A stretch of 64,000 nt of DNA, from positions 62,001-126,000 of the forward strand of contig VIIQ02000153.1 of the NCBI GenBank assembly GCA_007449985.2. Reading direction: 5' to 3'. Shown here piece after piece: positions 24,016-35,173 of the stretch. The notes beneath the pieces are model-generated. The model made no database searches. It had not been told where the DNA came from and was given only the letters and a program-made list of their open reading frames with translations. The position numbers were made by a program, and so were the translations under genes. This stretch comes from Desmodesmus armatus. Lineage: Eukaryota; Chlorophyta; Chlorophyceae; Sphaeropleales; Scenedesmaceae. How positions within the stretch are numbered: the stretch's first letter is position 1; each line of letters starts with the position of its first letter.

Positions 24016-26833
24016 CAAGCATACTAATGACAGCAAGGCGGCTGGGGGCGCTGCTGCTGCAAGTCCTGGCAGCAGCAGCAGCAGCAGCGAGAAGGGCAGC
24101 AGCAAGAGCTCTGCTACAGCAGCAGCAGCAGCAGCAGCAGGGCCTAGCGCTGGTGTTGTCTCTGGGGAGTGGGTCAGGGAGGAGCTACAGTGGGATCACG
24201 GGTCTGCTGCCTATAGGCCGATGACCCTCCCAGACACAACCAACTCTGCAACCACCACCACCAGCAGCACCACCAGCAGCAGCAGCAGCAGCAGGGGGTG
24301 GGGCAGGGCCCCTGGCAGCCCCTTCCCCATCAGCAGCAGCAGTAGTGAGGTGCTGTCCTTGAATGCGATTCAAGCAGTAGCAGGGGACTTAGCAGATGAT
24401 GCAGAGGGCGAGGTTGTAGTTGCATTCAAGCAACCGCAGCCTGGGTTCTGCGACAAAACCCCAGTGTTCCAGATCCCTGGGTTGGATCTTGTCCTGGATA
24501 CCAGCTACGGCGAGGTCTCTTTTGTTCCCGCCTTTTTGTCCCTCAGCCATTTGGCCAGTTTCCTTGCAGCAGCGCGGACAGTCGCCACCAAGGCGTGGAT
24601 AGCTCAGCGGCGGGTCGGGCGCAAGCGCTGGCGCAGCGGCGTGCAAGCCGCCGCGCTGCGGATGGCAGGGTTCAGCAGCAGCAGCAGCAGCAGCGCAGCC
24701 GCCGCTGCTGCTGCTGCTGCTGCTCAGGAGTCTGAGCAAGACTCGGACGATGACGGGATGGGGGAGCTCCCGGAAGCGAAGGCGGTCCTTGAGGAGTTGC
24801 GTGAGGAGGGCGGTTCGAGTCGGGGCATGGGCAATTCTTCAAAACCAGGTTTTGGCGGCGGCCCCACACGGCCCCCGAGCACGAAGGGCCTCGCAGGGTT
24901 TATGAACGCGCTGTCGATCGGGGTTGTGTCGATGGTTACGGATGCGGTGTGTGGGGTACAGGAGGTTCACGATAGGGTGGCGCTTGCTGTTCCCGCCTTT
25001 GGGGATTGGGTGCACGGCATTCCCAGCAACATAAACGTCAGGGGGCTGCTGCTGGAGGATCTTGCAGCAGCAGCAGCAGCACACAACGCTGGCGGCAAGC
25101 TGCAGCCGCCGGCGGCTGCCGCAGCCGCTACTGCTGCTGCTGCTGCTGCTGGCAGCAGTGCTGCGCCGGCATTGGTGGACCCCTTGGGGTTAGTAACCGC
25201 AGCCTCAAGCAGCAGCAGCAGCAATGGGACCAAGCAGCAGCAGCAGCAGCAGCAGCAGGTGCTGCCGCCGCTGACGGCGTCGTGTCTTGAGGGGTTGCAG
25301 CTGTTGATGGGTGCTGGGTGGATGGTTGCCACTGACGTGTTGGTGAACAAGGGCAGTATGGTTGAGCTGATGCTGCAGCAGCCGGGGGGTGGGCTCAGTA
25401 ACGCAAGCATACAGGTGGGTGGAAGGGGGGGGGGGGGTAGAGGAGAGGGTGGTTGGGGTTATGGGGGTGAGTGTGTTTTTGCTGCTAGGGGTGGTGAACT
25501 TTTGATTTGCCGGGTGGTGGGGTTGATGTTGTAGTCGCTATCGAGGTCACCACAACATTGACCCCACCACCCGGCAAATAAAAGCGTTCACCAGCCCCAC
25601 CAGCACAAACAGCCTGTGTGGTGTGGTTGCTTGGTGGGTGGCTGCTGGTGTAAAGGGCTGAGGGAATGGTGTGCAGGCAGTTTGATGGAGCTGATGCTGC
25701 AGCAGCCCCGGTGTGTGTGGTGGTGGTGGTGGTGGTGGTGTGTGTGTGTGGGGGGGGGGGGGGGGGCTGAGTAATGCGAGCATACATGTGGGTGGCAGGG
25801 CGGTGTGGCGATAGTTGGGCTTGCGAGTGTGTGGTTGAGTGAGGGTGTGGTGTGGTGGTGCGCGTGACACCCCCTTCTCTCTGTGTGTGTCTCTCTGTGT
25901 AAGACACTTATGAGGACAGAAGTTTCAAGGCCGAAGAGCGTCAAACATCTGATGCAATCAAAGCATGGGTGCGAAGCAGCATGGACATCAGACCATGTGC
26001 ACAGCTCATTATGTAAGCAGCTATGTGTGTCTCTCAATGTCTGACATGTCTTCTGTCAAACACATGTCGCTCTTGCCACTACGGCTGCAGACCAACGCGC
26101 AGCGGCTGGCAGTTCTCTCCATGGGGACAGCTATGCAAGCTGCAGAGCGAGATGTCCGATGCAGATGCGATGGGACCAGGGAGCTGACTCTGCTTGCTCT
26201 GCATGCTTCTGACGCTGCTGCTGTCGTCTGCTGCTGCTGCCGTTTGCTGCTACTGTTTGCTGCTGCTGCTGCTGCTGTTTGCTGCTGTCCCTTCTGCTGC
26301 AGTTTGATGAGGAAGGGGAGGTGGCTCTGAGGCTAGGCTTACAAGTCTCAGGTGTACCCACCGCCGTCCCACTCACACCCCTGCAGCTGCCAACCACAGC
26401 GCCATCACAGCAGCAGCAGCAGATGGGGCGGCGGCTGGTGACGCGCGGCAGCAGTGACGCCCAGCAGCAGCAGGCGCAGACACACTTTTTTGAGCTAGGG
26501 GTGCACCTAAACCTCACTCAATTGATGGGACTGCCCTCCACCCGCCATCCTGCTAGGCTGTCTGCTGAGCGTTCAGGGTTTGGCAAGTCAGCCCGTGGGG
26601 TTTTGCTTATAGGAGATCTCAACCTAAACCCTGGGGATTTGGCGGGCATGCACTGGCGGCCCCCTCCCTTGGGTTTAGGGGTGGTGCCGGTGCCACCTGC
26701 AGAACCCCTGTCAGCAGCAGCAGCAGCAGAACCATTGGCAGTGGTGGTGGTGGAGGAAGGACGGAAGCAGGGTACTCTGCAGGAGGGGTCAAAACCTAGC
26801 AGCAGCAGCAGCAGCAACGGCAGCAGCAAGTGA
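21990..26833 (+). CDS. Large low-complexity (polyQ/polyS/polyA) protein, unknown function
   Basis: The model is 21990-22144, 22198-25414, 26091-26153 and 26303-26833 (TGA), 1321 residues, with all phases consistent. The first ATG opens a frame that meets the CAAG/GTAAAT donor in the phase needed by the main exon. The product has at least ten homopolymer tracts of Q, S or A between short conserved-looking islands. Islands include VPTWVPALFLGDVF near the N-terminus, FNFASYVARLPLAVAMQLLL, and a central block with KTPVFQIPGLDLVLDTSYGE then SFVPAFLSLSHLASFL. Later islands are a basic RRVGRKRWR helix and GLQLLMGAGWMVATDVLVNK. The central block faintly recalls Tic22-type folds, which is speculation. 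The 63-nt third exon is tentative. No signal peptide is obvious. The intron after 25,414 holds a degenerate copy of the end of the main exon (about 25,680-25,797). Confidence 0.6.
25493..25592 (+). repeat. Intronic 44-bp-arm hairpin
   Basis: The arms 25493-25534 and 25549-25592 pair almost fully (GCCGGGTGGTGGGGT / ACCCCACCACCCGGC core). The loop is about 14 bases. It lies in the second intron of the polyQ gene, in sense orientation. Its length and near-perfect pairing suit a small-RNA precursor, but this is only a structural guess. Confidence 0.7.
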
Positions 26834-28360
26834 TGGAAGTACCTTGCAGCACTCCTGTGAGCTGTGAAGCAGGAACCCTGCAGGGTTGGGCAGGCTGTCA
26901 GCAGCTCTGGCAGCAGGGTATGTGGGAGGAGGGCAGTAAGGGGGTGGAGACTGGCAGCTGCAGCCCCTGCAGGAGCAGTAGTGGTAGGAGTAGAGGGTAG
27001 TAAAAGCCTGGAGGAGGGTTGGGGGCGGTTTGGCAGCAAGTTGTGCTGGGTCTCAGGTGGTCTTCCTACTGGCTGAACGTGGTGTGTGCTGTTTGCAGCA
27101 TTGTTCTGTCAGTATGGTAATCACAGTGTGGTGGTGCTGTGTGGCTGATTGAGTGTGTTGGCAGCCGATATGGCTGCATGGATGTGTGTTTATCACACTC
27201 CCTTCCCCTTGCAGATGCAAAAGGTGTGTCTTGACTATTTATCAGCACTGCAGTGGTGCTTTGTTTGAGATATTGGCAAGTTGCCAATGTTGCTGGACAC
27301 CTCTTGGTCCCGTTCAGCCTGCGTCAGTTTTGCAAGGCATGGGTTAGTGGCTTTCCTTCTCACATGTGCAATCTGCGCGGATTGTGTTTATGACTCGAGC
27401 CGCACACAGAGCCAGGGTTTGTCAACACTGTATACACATGGTGCCCCAATGTGTGCTATCTTGAGATACGTTCCCTGCAACTGCAACATCTACTCTTTCA
27501 TGACCTGGGACGACTACACAAGTGATGGGACTGCGTTCTACAGTCATGTCACGGTCAGGATTGGGAGGTCCTGCTACCAACACACTGTGCTTGCCCCTCG
27601 TGTGCATGTGCTAAGGGGGGGGGGCAGGGGGACACACAGTCAGCTGCCACAGCAGCAACATTGAAGCACCGTGTGTGCCTCAGTCAACCCCTCAAGACAA
27701 TCTCGCCCTGCAATGAAGTCCACGAGCTTCTGGCCAATCGCCCCAGACATACTGTTGGACAGTTGGACAGTCAAACCATGCTACCAATTCAAATCTGCCA
27801 AGACAGCCGGAACACAAGGGCATGTTCCAAGCGTCATCAAGTGCGTCATACAGTTCCAGACGCCGATTGCATCACTGTTGCATCGCCTGTTTGATGTCTG
27901 CACAAGGCCTGTACAACATCTGATCAACAGAGCTCCAGCTGTCTCCCTCTCAGCTCCCTGAAGAGAACCCAATATCAAACGTCGACATGTGCTTGTACAA
28001 CTAGTACCAAGTGGATGTGCCAGTGTGCGTCTTGCAATCAGAAAGCACCAACAGCAGCAACCTCGATACAGGCCAACTGTCTCTGAGGCCTCTTCCACTC
28101 TGCCAGCAGTAAAACGTCGCTGCTCGCTTTTATGATATCTCTACTAGATGTTCTCGAGCTTCAGATGAGCGAAGTGGAGGCAGCTGCTGCTTGGTCCGCC
28201 TGCAGCAGCTGCTGTTTCTGACAGGCAAAACCGCAGCACAAGCGCCTACGTAGTATACTGCTGGCATTCAGGGCCACAGCAGCTGCTCCGTTCAGTGCTG
28301 CAGTCCTCAGCTAGTGCATCCTGAAGATATAAACTGTAGTGATACTTTGTGACAGCTCGT
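26834..28360. other. Intergenic between polyQ gene and coiled-coil gene
   Basis: No coding feature was recognised on either strand. Composition is less repetitive than in the neighbouring genes. It should contain the 3' end of the upstream gene and the promoter of the gene starting at 28,361. Confidence 0.35.
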
Positions 28361-28441
28361 ATGGCTTCCAAAGTGTTGAAGGAGTTAGAGGAGCTTCGCT
28401 GCATGCTGGCCCAGCCAACACCCTCACTCATGACCGGCACC

Positions 28442-28474
<33 letters not shown>

Positions 28475-29105
28475 GCAGGGTTTCCTGGTGTCAGCACCTT
28501 CTCAGCATCACCGCTGCTGCTGCCATCAGCAGCAGCAGCTGCCGCGCACACGACACCCTTGTACAGCAACTACAGCAGCAGTTTCACCACCCCAGTTGCT
28601 GCAGCAGCACCTTACTCAGCACCCTACACAGCATCTTACTTAGCAGCAGCACCATTTGTAGCGCCATATGCAGCACCATGTTCAACAGCAGCAGCAGCAG
28701 CAGCAGGGGGTGGAAGCCCTGTGAAGCCAGGGGCGTATGGATCTGGAGCTGTTGGCATCGGCGGCAGCAGCAGAGCAGCAGAGGTGGGCTTGCTAGTTAT
28801 TCGCTCATGGAAGTGCTCTCTTGCACACCTCTGTGCACAAGCTTTTTGGCATACTAGTAGAGGCAGCAGCAGGCACAAGGGGACGGGGGCGTAGCAGACA
28901 CCGTCAAACCGGTCTGCAGCTGTACCTTGGCACAGCAGGCATCGGATATCAGGGAGGAGTGCAGCAGATGGCAGCAGGCACCCGGGGGGGGGGGGGCAGA
29001 CACCACTAAACCAATCTTCAGGTCATACCTTGGCATAGCATGTGGTGCATGTCACAGAGCAGCGCAACAGCTGGCACATACACGACCATATTCATGTGCC
29101 TCTGT

Positions 29106-29189
<84 letters not shown>

Positions 29190-32100
29190 TGTTTCAGCGT
29201 CTGGGTCGTGCTCTAGAGGCAGCAGAGGAGGAGATGGATGCAGCAATGGCACGACAGACAGGTGAGGGAGCCGCATCACCATTACTAATAGGTGGGTTTA
29301 GGGTTTAGGGTTTAGGCTTAGGGGCTAGTAGCAACATCATCATCAGCATCACTATTTCACGTTCCCCAGCAGCTTGATAGTGCATACAGCAAAACGTTCA
29401 CCCAGACCACTAGAAAGCTGGGCAGGTCACACCGTCAACTGGTAAGCATGGCGTGTTTGGTAGGAAGAGGCTGGCAGGGACGTTGGAAGGGAGGTTTCAA
29501 GTGTGGTGGTGGTGGTTGCGATGGTGCTTGGTGTGGTGTGGCATTGTGGTGGATGCATGGCGTTACTAGGCTTACACATTGCATGCAATCCCCCAGCAAC
29601 ATCAGCTTGGCTCGCGCCACTGCCCTTCTGCCGCCCTGCCTTCTGCCATATTCGCCTGAACATGTCTGGTCAAAATTTCCCCAGACATGTTCAGTTCGCA
29701 GCTGCGTGCGCGCGAGGTGGACGTTGCTGAGGCTCTCCCCTTGTGCATCTGTGCACGGCTATCTACCAGCCCTAACACCCACACCATCATACCATAACAT
29801 TGAAACACAATGATGTTCTTCCCGCCTTCCCCCATACCCCCCCCCCACACACACACACCCACCGCCACACACACCACACCCCGCCGGCTGTGTTTGTGTG
29901 CAACTCCAGACATGTTCAGTTCGCAGCTGCGTGCGCGGGAGGTGGACGTTACTGAGGCTCAGCGAGTGGCAGCAGCGGCAGCAGCAGAGGTGGCAGCACT
30001 GCGCGCACAGCTGGCGGCTGCTAAGCAGGCAACGGCAGCAGCAGAGGCAGCGATGGAAAGCAGGGTGGCGGCTAAGGAGGCAGAGGTGTGTCTCAGCGTA
30101 TGTTGGCACACATTCAGCATGCATGCGATGCTAGCTTTCCTAGAATCCCGCAGAGCTGTTCCCACAAGGACAGGAAATATGGCCGGGATGTGTTAGATGA
30201 AGGAGGTGTGTCTGTGTGTCTGTGTGTCTGTGACTGTGTGCGTTGTTTTTTGGGGAGGGTGGGTAGGAGGGGGAACGGCAGCAGCAGAGGCAGCAATGGA
30301 AAGCAGGCTGGCGGCCAGAAAGGCAGAGGTGTGTGGGTTGTGTTGTGGCAGAGGGAAGTCACATTTGCAGCTGGGGAAGGGGGGGTGAGGAGGGGAAGGC
30401 TGAGCGACTGTTACAACAGCAGCAGGGCGAGCGTTGGGGCCCAGGCTCGCTGGCACAAAGATAGATGTGGTAGGGCACACACGCAGAACGGGGGGGGGGG
30501 TGTGATTGGAACCCCGGGGGGGGGGGGGGGGGGGAAGGGGGGGGCTGCCCCGGGTGTCCAATATTTTGACAGGTATGACAAAACGGCAGTGAAGCAGCAG
30601 CAGCAGCAGCCACAGCACAGTCGTTGGTATAGCAGAGGCAGCAGCAAGGGCTTGATTGGCAATTCGGATGCAGACTGAACACCACAGCAGTGAGGCAGGT
30701 GATAGTAGCTTGGTTGAGTGAAGGGGGTGACGGGCAGCCACAGCATGCGACCTGCTGTGTCTGCTGCTGCTGCTGCTGATCCTGTGCTGCGGCTATCGCT
30801 GTCTGTACTGCTGCTTGCGCTGCTGCTGTCCCTGCCACAGCTGTCTGCGTGTCAAGCTGAGCTGTTGGCGCTACATGCTGAAGCAGACGACTTACGGCAA
30901 CGCCTGGCTGACGGCCACGCTGCACTCAACAGGTGCGAGTGGTTTTTTTTGGGGGGGGGGGGGGCACCCATGTTATAATGCTGATGCTGTTGCAAGGGCG
31001 TGGGGTGATGGTTTGTGTTGGCTCTACGTGCTGAGGCGGATGACCTGCGGCAACGACTGGCTGACGACCATGCAGCATTGAATAGGTGCGTGTGTGTGTA
31101 GGTGGGTGTGGTGGGGGAGGGGGGAGGAGGAGAGAGGTACCCTAAATATAAGGGGGGGTCGTTGCAAGTGGACACAATCACCGCTGGGCGGTACTTTCCA
31201 GTTGATGCTGTTGCAAGGGCGTGGGGTGATGGTTTGTGTTGGCGCTACGTGCTGAAGCAGATGACCTGCGGCAACGACTGGCAGACGGCCACGCTGCACT
31301 GAACAGGTGCGTGTGTTTGGGGGGGGGGGGAGCACCCCTGATATAATGCTGATGCTGTTGCAAGATGAGGGGTGATGGGTTGTGTTGCGGCTACACGCTG
31401 AGGCGGACAATCTGCGGCAGCGGCCTGGCTGACGGCCACACAGCACATAGACAAAATCACTGTGTTTGGGGGAGGGCTGTATGTGTCTGTGTTTCCTTGT
31501 GCACTTCAGGGCCGATGCTTTGTCGCCCAGACCCTGGCCCATGGTGTATATTGCCTGCTGGTACAGCATCTGCAACTCCAACACGCATGCCTGTGTCCAC
31601 TGCAAGGCTGATGCTGTACTGTTGCCAAAGTGTGAAATGTGCCCAGGTACAGCAGCAGCAACTGCACCACCAAGTTTGTTGTTTGTCTTTGTGTCTGTGT
31701 TTTGTGTCCCCTGTAGGGCTGATGCTGCGTTGCCGCAAAGGGTGTATGAGTGTCTCCACGTGCACTAGCAACTGTGACTTCAAACCTGATTGCCGGAGTC
31801 TGCTTGTGTTTACTGCAGGGCTGATGCTGCGCTGTCGTCCCACAGCAACGACCTCAGCAGGGCTGGTACTATTTTACCCCAAAAGCGCAGAGTGTGCCCA
31901 AGTACAACAACAACTGCATCTCTGCAGATGTGTGCCCCCGTCTGTGTGCCTGTCTGTGTGTCTGTCTCTGTGTACACTATAGGGCTGATGCTGCGCCAGC
32001 AAGGTAGCGTAACGCATCATATCTGTGTGCGCATGTGTGTGCGTCTGTTCACTGCAGGGCTGATGCTGCGCTGTCGTCCCACAGCAACGACCTCAGCAGG

Positions 32101-33784
32101 CGGCTGCAGGCGGCAGCAGACAACGCAGAGTCAGCAGCAGCGGCAGCAGCATGGGAGCGGCAGCAGAAGGTGCGCATATGTGGTTCTTGTGACATACTGT
32201 GCATGTGGGGGGAGGGTGCGGTGAGTAGGTGGGGCCAAGGGGGTGCTGTTGAACTAGTTGCTACGGTTGGACCTCAGCAGGAGGCTGCAGGCGGCAGCAG
32301 ACAATGCAGAGTCAGCAGCAGCGGCAGCGGCATGGGAGCGACAGCAGAAGGTGTGCATTGGGCGGTGCTGCCTTTGACAAACTGTGCATGTGCAGCCATG
32401 GGTCTGTGTCCTTGTGCAGGGAGGGGTGCGGTGTGTAGGGTGTGTGTGTGTGTGGGGGGGGGGGGTCCTTCCAACCCTGCGATAGTCGCTAGATGTGGTA
32501 CAGCACACACACGCAGTAAGGGGGGGGGGTTGATTGGGTCCGGGGGGGGGGGGGGGCTGGCTGCAGGCAGCAGCAGACAACGCTGAGTCAGCAGCAGCGG
32601 CAGCAGCCTGGGAGCGACAGCAGAAGGTGCGCATTGACGGTACTGGCTTTGACATGTTGTGCATGTGCGGGTGTGTCGACAGAGGGAGTACTTGGATACA
32701 TGCAAGCTCACTAAGACTGTCCTACTAGACAGGCAAGCAACAGTGACGTAATCGCTCAGTACCGAGCAGTGCGTCGATGGCAGGTGGAGACGCTAGACAT
32801 GTGTGTTGTTCTTCGGGAAGGGGTGCGGTGTGTACGTGGGGGCAAGGGGGTGCTTTCAAACCCTGAGATAGTCGCTAGGTTTGAAGTGGCAGTGAAAGTG
32901 CAGCAAGTGGTGTGTTGAGTGGCAAAAGCCGCAGCCGCAATGCAATTTGTACTAGCGATTCCATATGCAGGCACCGCTACTAGAAGGTCTGGGATCAGGA
33001 CGATGGAGCACTGCGTGCTGCATTATTAGTGTGCTTTATTGCCGTGCTGTGCTGTGCTGTGCTGTGCTGTCATGATGTGCTGTCGTGCCTGCAGTATGCT
33101 GCTGTGTCTCAGCTGTGCTCTTGTCAGGCTGAACTGGTGGGTGTGAGGGAGGAGCTGGAAGCAGCTGCTGAGGAACTCAAACAGGCACATAGGCAGGTGG
33201 GTGTAATACACAACCGGGTGCCACCCGCAGTGCGTGTGTGTGTGTGGGGGGGGGGGGTGCCGTGCTGTGCTGTGGTACATGGTGTGCGGTGCCTTTCTGC
33301 GGTTTGAATTGCGTGCAAGGCTGAGGTAAGTTGTGGGCGCATTTGTGCACTCAAACTTTGAGTGTTGAACACTCAAACACTCGCCTCATCCATCTACTCC
33401 CAGTCTGTGTTGGGTCAGCAAGTCAGCCTGCCTGTGAGGCTGAGGCGCATCTCACTCACTCACTCACTCACCCACCCACTCGCTCACTCTTCAAGGCTTG
33501 CTCAACCACACCCTGTGTGTCATCTGTTTTGTCCTTCAGGCTGCTTGTGAGGCTGAGGCGCGTCACCAGCTGGAGTCAGCCCTCCAGCGGGCAGCAGCGG
33601 CTGCAGGCACACTCAAGGAGGCAAAGGTGAAGCAGGTCTTGGGTTCTTTTCTTCCTGCTGCTGCTAGGGGAGTCTGCTGTCGTACATCCGTATCACGCCT
33701 TGCACTGCATCAAACTGTATCACCCAACGGCACATGATGCCATCGGTCCAAGTTGAATGTGTCCCCTTGCTGGGGTTGATTAGG

Positions 33785-33815
<31 letters not shown>

Positions 33816-35173
33816 TGGCTGTGCTGCTGCTGCTGCTGCTGCTGTGGCTGCTGCTGCTGCTGCTGCAGGACCTTGAGATCAGTGAGTTGCGTCAGCGGCT
33901 GCGTGCTGAGCGTGGCGTGCGCAAGGCCTGTGAAGCATGGCTCACTAGCGAACTCAAAAGCAGGGTGCGTGGGGTATGGGGTGGTGGGAGTGGGGAGGGG
34001 GAACATCTGATTTTCGCGACGACCGGCGGAGGTCTCGAGCTGACAGCAGGGGCGCGGGGGTTTGGATGCTGCCATGTTGACATATCTGCTTGTGATGTGA
34101 GACTCAGCCATCCGATACAAGTGGTGGGTTGGTGTCTAAGGAATGTGGGACAGGGTTGCTGGGACAGCCGTTGAAACGTGACGCTGCAACTGCAACTGTG
34201 ACCCCCTTCCTATACAGAAGGAGATGGAGGGCATGCTGCAGGCTGTGCGGGACATGACAACCGACAGCAAGCAAGACCCCAGCCGGGCACTGCAGCAGCA
34301 GCAGCAGCCAAAGCGGACAGCAGGAGCAGCTGCCTGTGTCACCAGCAGCAATGGCGGCGGCAGCAATCGCAGTGGCAGCAGCGCTGGCAGAGGTGCAGCA
34401 GCGGTGGCAGCAGCGGCGGAGGTTGCAGGGGTGGAGCTGATGCTAGCTCGGTTGTGTGAGCAGCAGCTGGACCAGCAGCAGCAGCAGCAGCAGCAGCAAC
34501 AAAAGCAGCGGCATCGGCTGCCAGAGCGCGCATCAAAGGCGACAGCTGAGTCCCAACCGGCGGCAGCAGCAGCAGCAGCGGCGGCGGCGGCTGTTGACGG
34601 CAGCATTGGCAGGCTGCTGGCGGGGAGGAGGAGGCCGATAGGGCACGCAGGGAGTTCGTGCAGGTGCGGAGAGGTGGTGGTGGGACAGTATGGCACATCA
34701 ACATACAGCACTGCAGCGGTGGCATCGGTAACTGATGGTTGGGGTGTTTATTTTGGCACAGTATAGACCGTGCATTGTGGCACGAGGGAACCAGAGGCGC
34801 AAGACGCTGCTCTTTAGTACTTCGACCTCCCAGACCTGTTTATGGATGAGCAACGAAGGACTCTGATCTTGCAGACTTCAACCTTCCAGACCTGTGGATG
34901 AGCGCCAATAAGGGGTACTGTGGTGGCGGGAATGACAGTGGCAGCAGATCTACTATAGGCTTTCCTGCTGACCCTATGAGTGCCTTCTGCTGCTGCTGCT
35001 GCTGCTGCTGCTGGCAGATGAAGGCTGCCCTGGGTGAGGACAGTCGGTGGTTGAAGGCTGAGCTTGAGTCAGCCAAGCAGATGCTGCACCGCAGAATGGC
35101 AGCACGACGCACCAACAGTGGGGCTGGGGCGGGTGCTGGAAGTGGTGGAGACAGCCGCTGCGATGTCTTGTGA
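28361..35173 (+). CDS. Long coiled-coil protein
   Basis: Exons are 28361-28783, 29198-29261, 29910-30085, 30841-30932, 32058-32169, 33113-33196, 33540-33626, 33869-33964, 34218-34663 and 35018-35173 (TGA), about 577 residues. Phases agree at every junction except between the last two. The N-terminus MASKVLKELEELRCML is followed by an Ala/Ser/Tyr-rich linker, then uninterrupted heptad-rich helix such as ALEAAEEEMDAAMARQT, AEVAALRAQLAAAKQ, EADDLRQRLADGHAAL and LRQRLRAERGVRKACEAWL. It ends with a helix KAELESAKQMLHRRMAARR and a Gly-rich tail. The ERGVRKACEAWL..ELKSRKE block and REFVQ/MKAALGEDS junction recall plant BRANCHLESS TRICHOME/USO1-like or MAP70 coiled-coil proteins, at low certainty. 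Several introns hold copies of exon edges. The start of the 33,113 exon is ambiguous. Confidence 0.6.
29293..29325 (+). repeat. Interstitial telomere-type repeat
   Basis: GGGTTTAGGG repeats, the plant/green-algal telomere unit TTTAGGG, occur for about four units in an intron of the coiled-coil gene and then decay into TTAGGCTTAGGGG. Confidence 0.7.
30933..31450 (+). pseudogene. Three decayed copies of the LRQRLADGHAALNR exon
   Basis: Downstream of the intact exon (30841-30932), donor-side copies end at about 31084, 31306 and 31445. The first two still encode AEADDLRQRLAD but have an in-frame TGA just upstream and no acceptor. The third has a one-base insertion in the CGGC/CTGGCTGAC segment. 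Each copy carries its own G-run and GATGCTGTTGCAAG spacer. Confidence 0.7.
31505..32056 (+). repeat. Array of five spare acceptor-side exon copies
   Basis: Partial copies of the start of the ADAALSSHSNDLS exon, including its CAG acceptor, occur at about 31508, 31606, 31717, 31818 and 31981, before the intact exon at 32058. The copy at 31818 extends furthest, through the CAACGACCTCAGCAG segment. Confidence 0.7.
32268..32626 (+). repeat. Two spare donor-side exon copies
   Basis: Copies of the second half of the exon ending at 32169 (RRLQAAADNAESAAA..WERQQK with its donor) end at 32350 and 32626. They still look open and keep GTGTGC or GTGCGC donors. They lack acceptors of the right kind. Confidence 0.7.

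Noticed and set aside
29370..29451. Candidate exon (LDSAYSKTFTQTTRKLGRS) with CCCAG acceptor and GTAAGC donor in the coiled-coil gene
   Set aside because: Its phase does not fit the flanking exons, whereas 29198-29261 to 29910 fits exactly. It might be an alternative exon.
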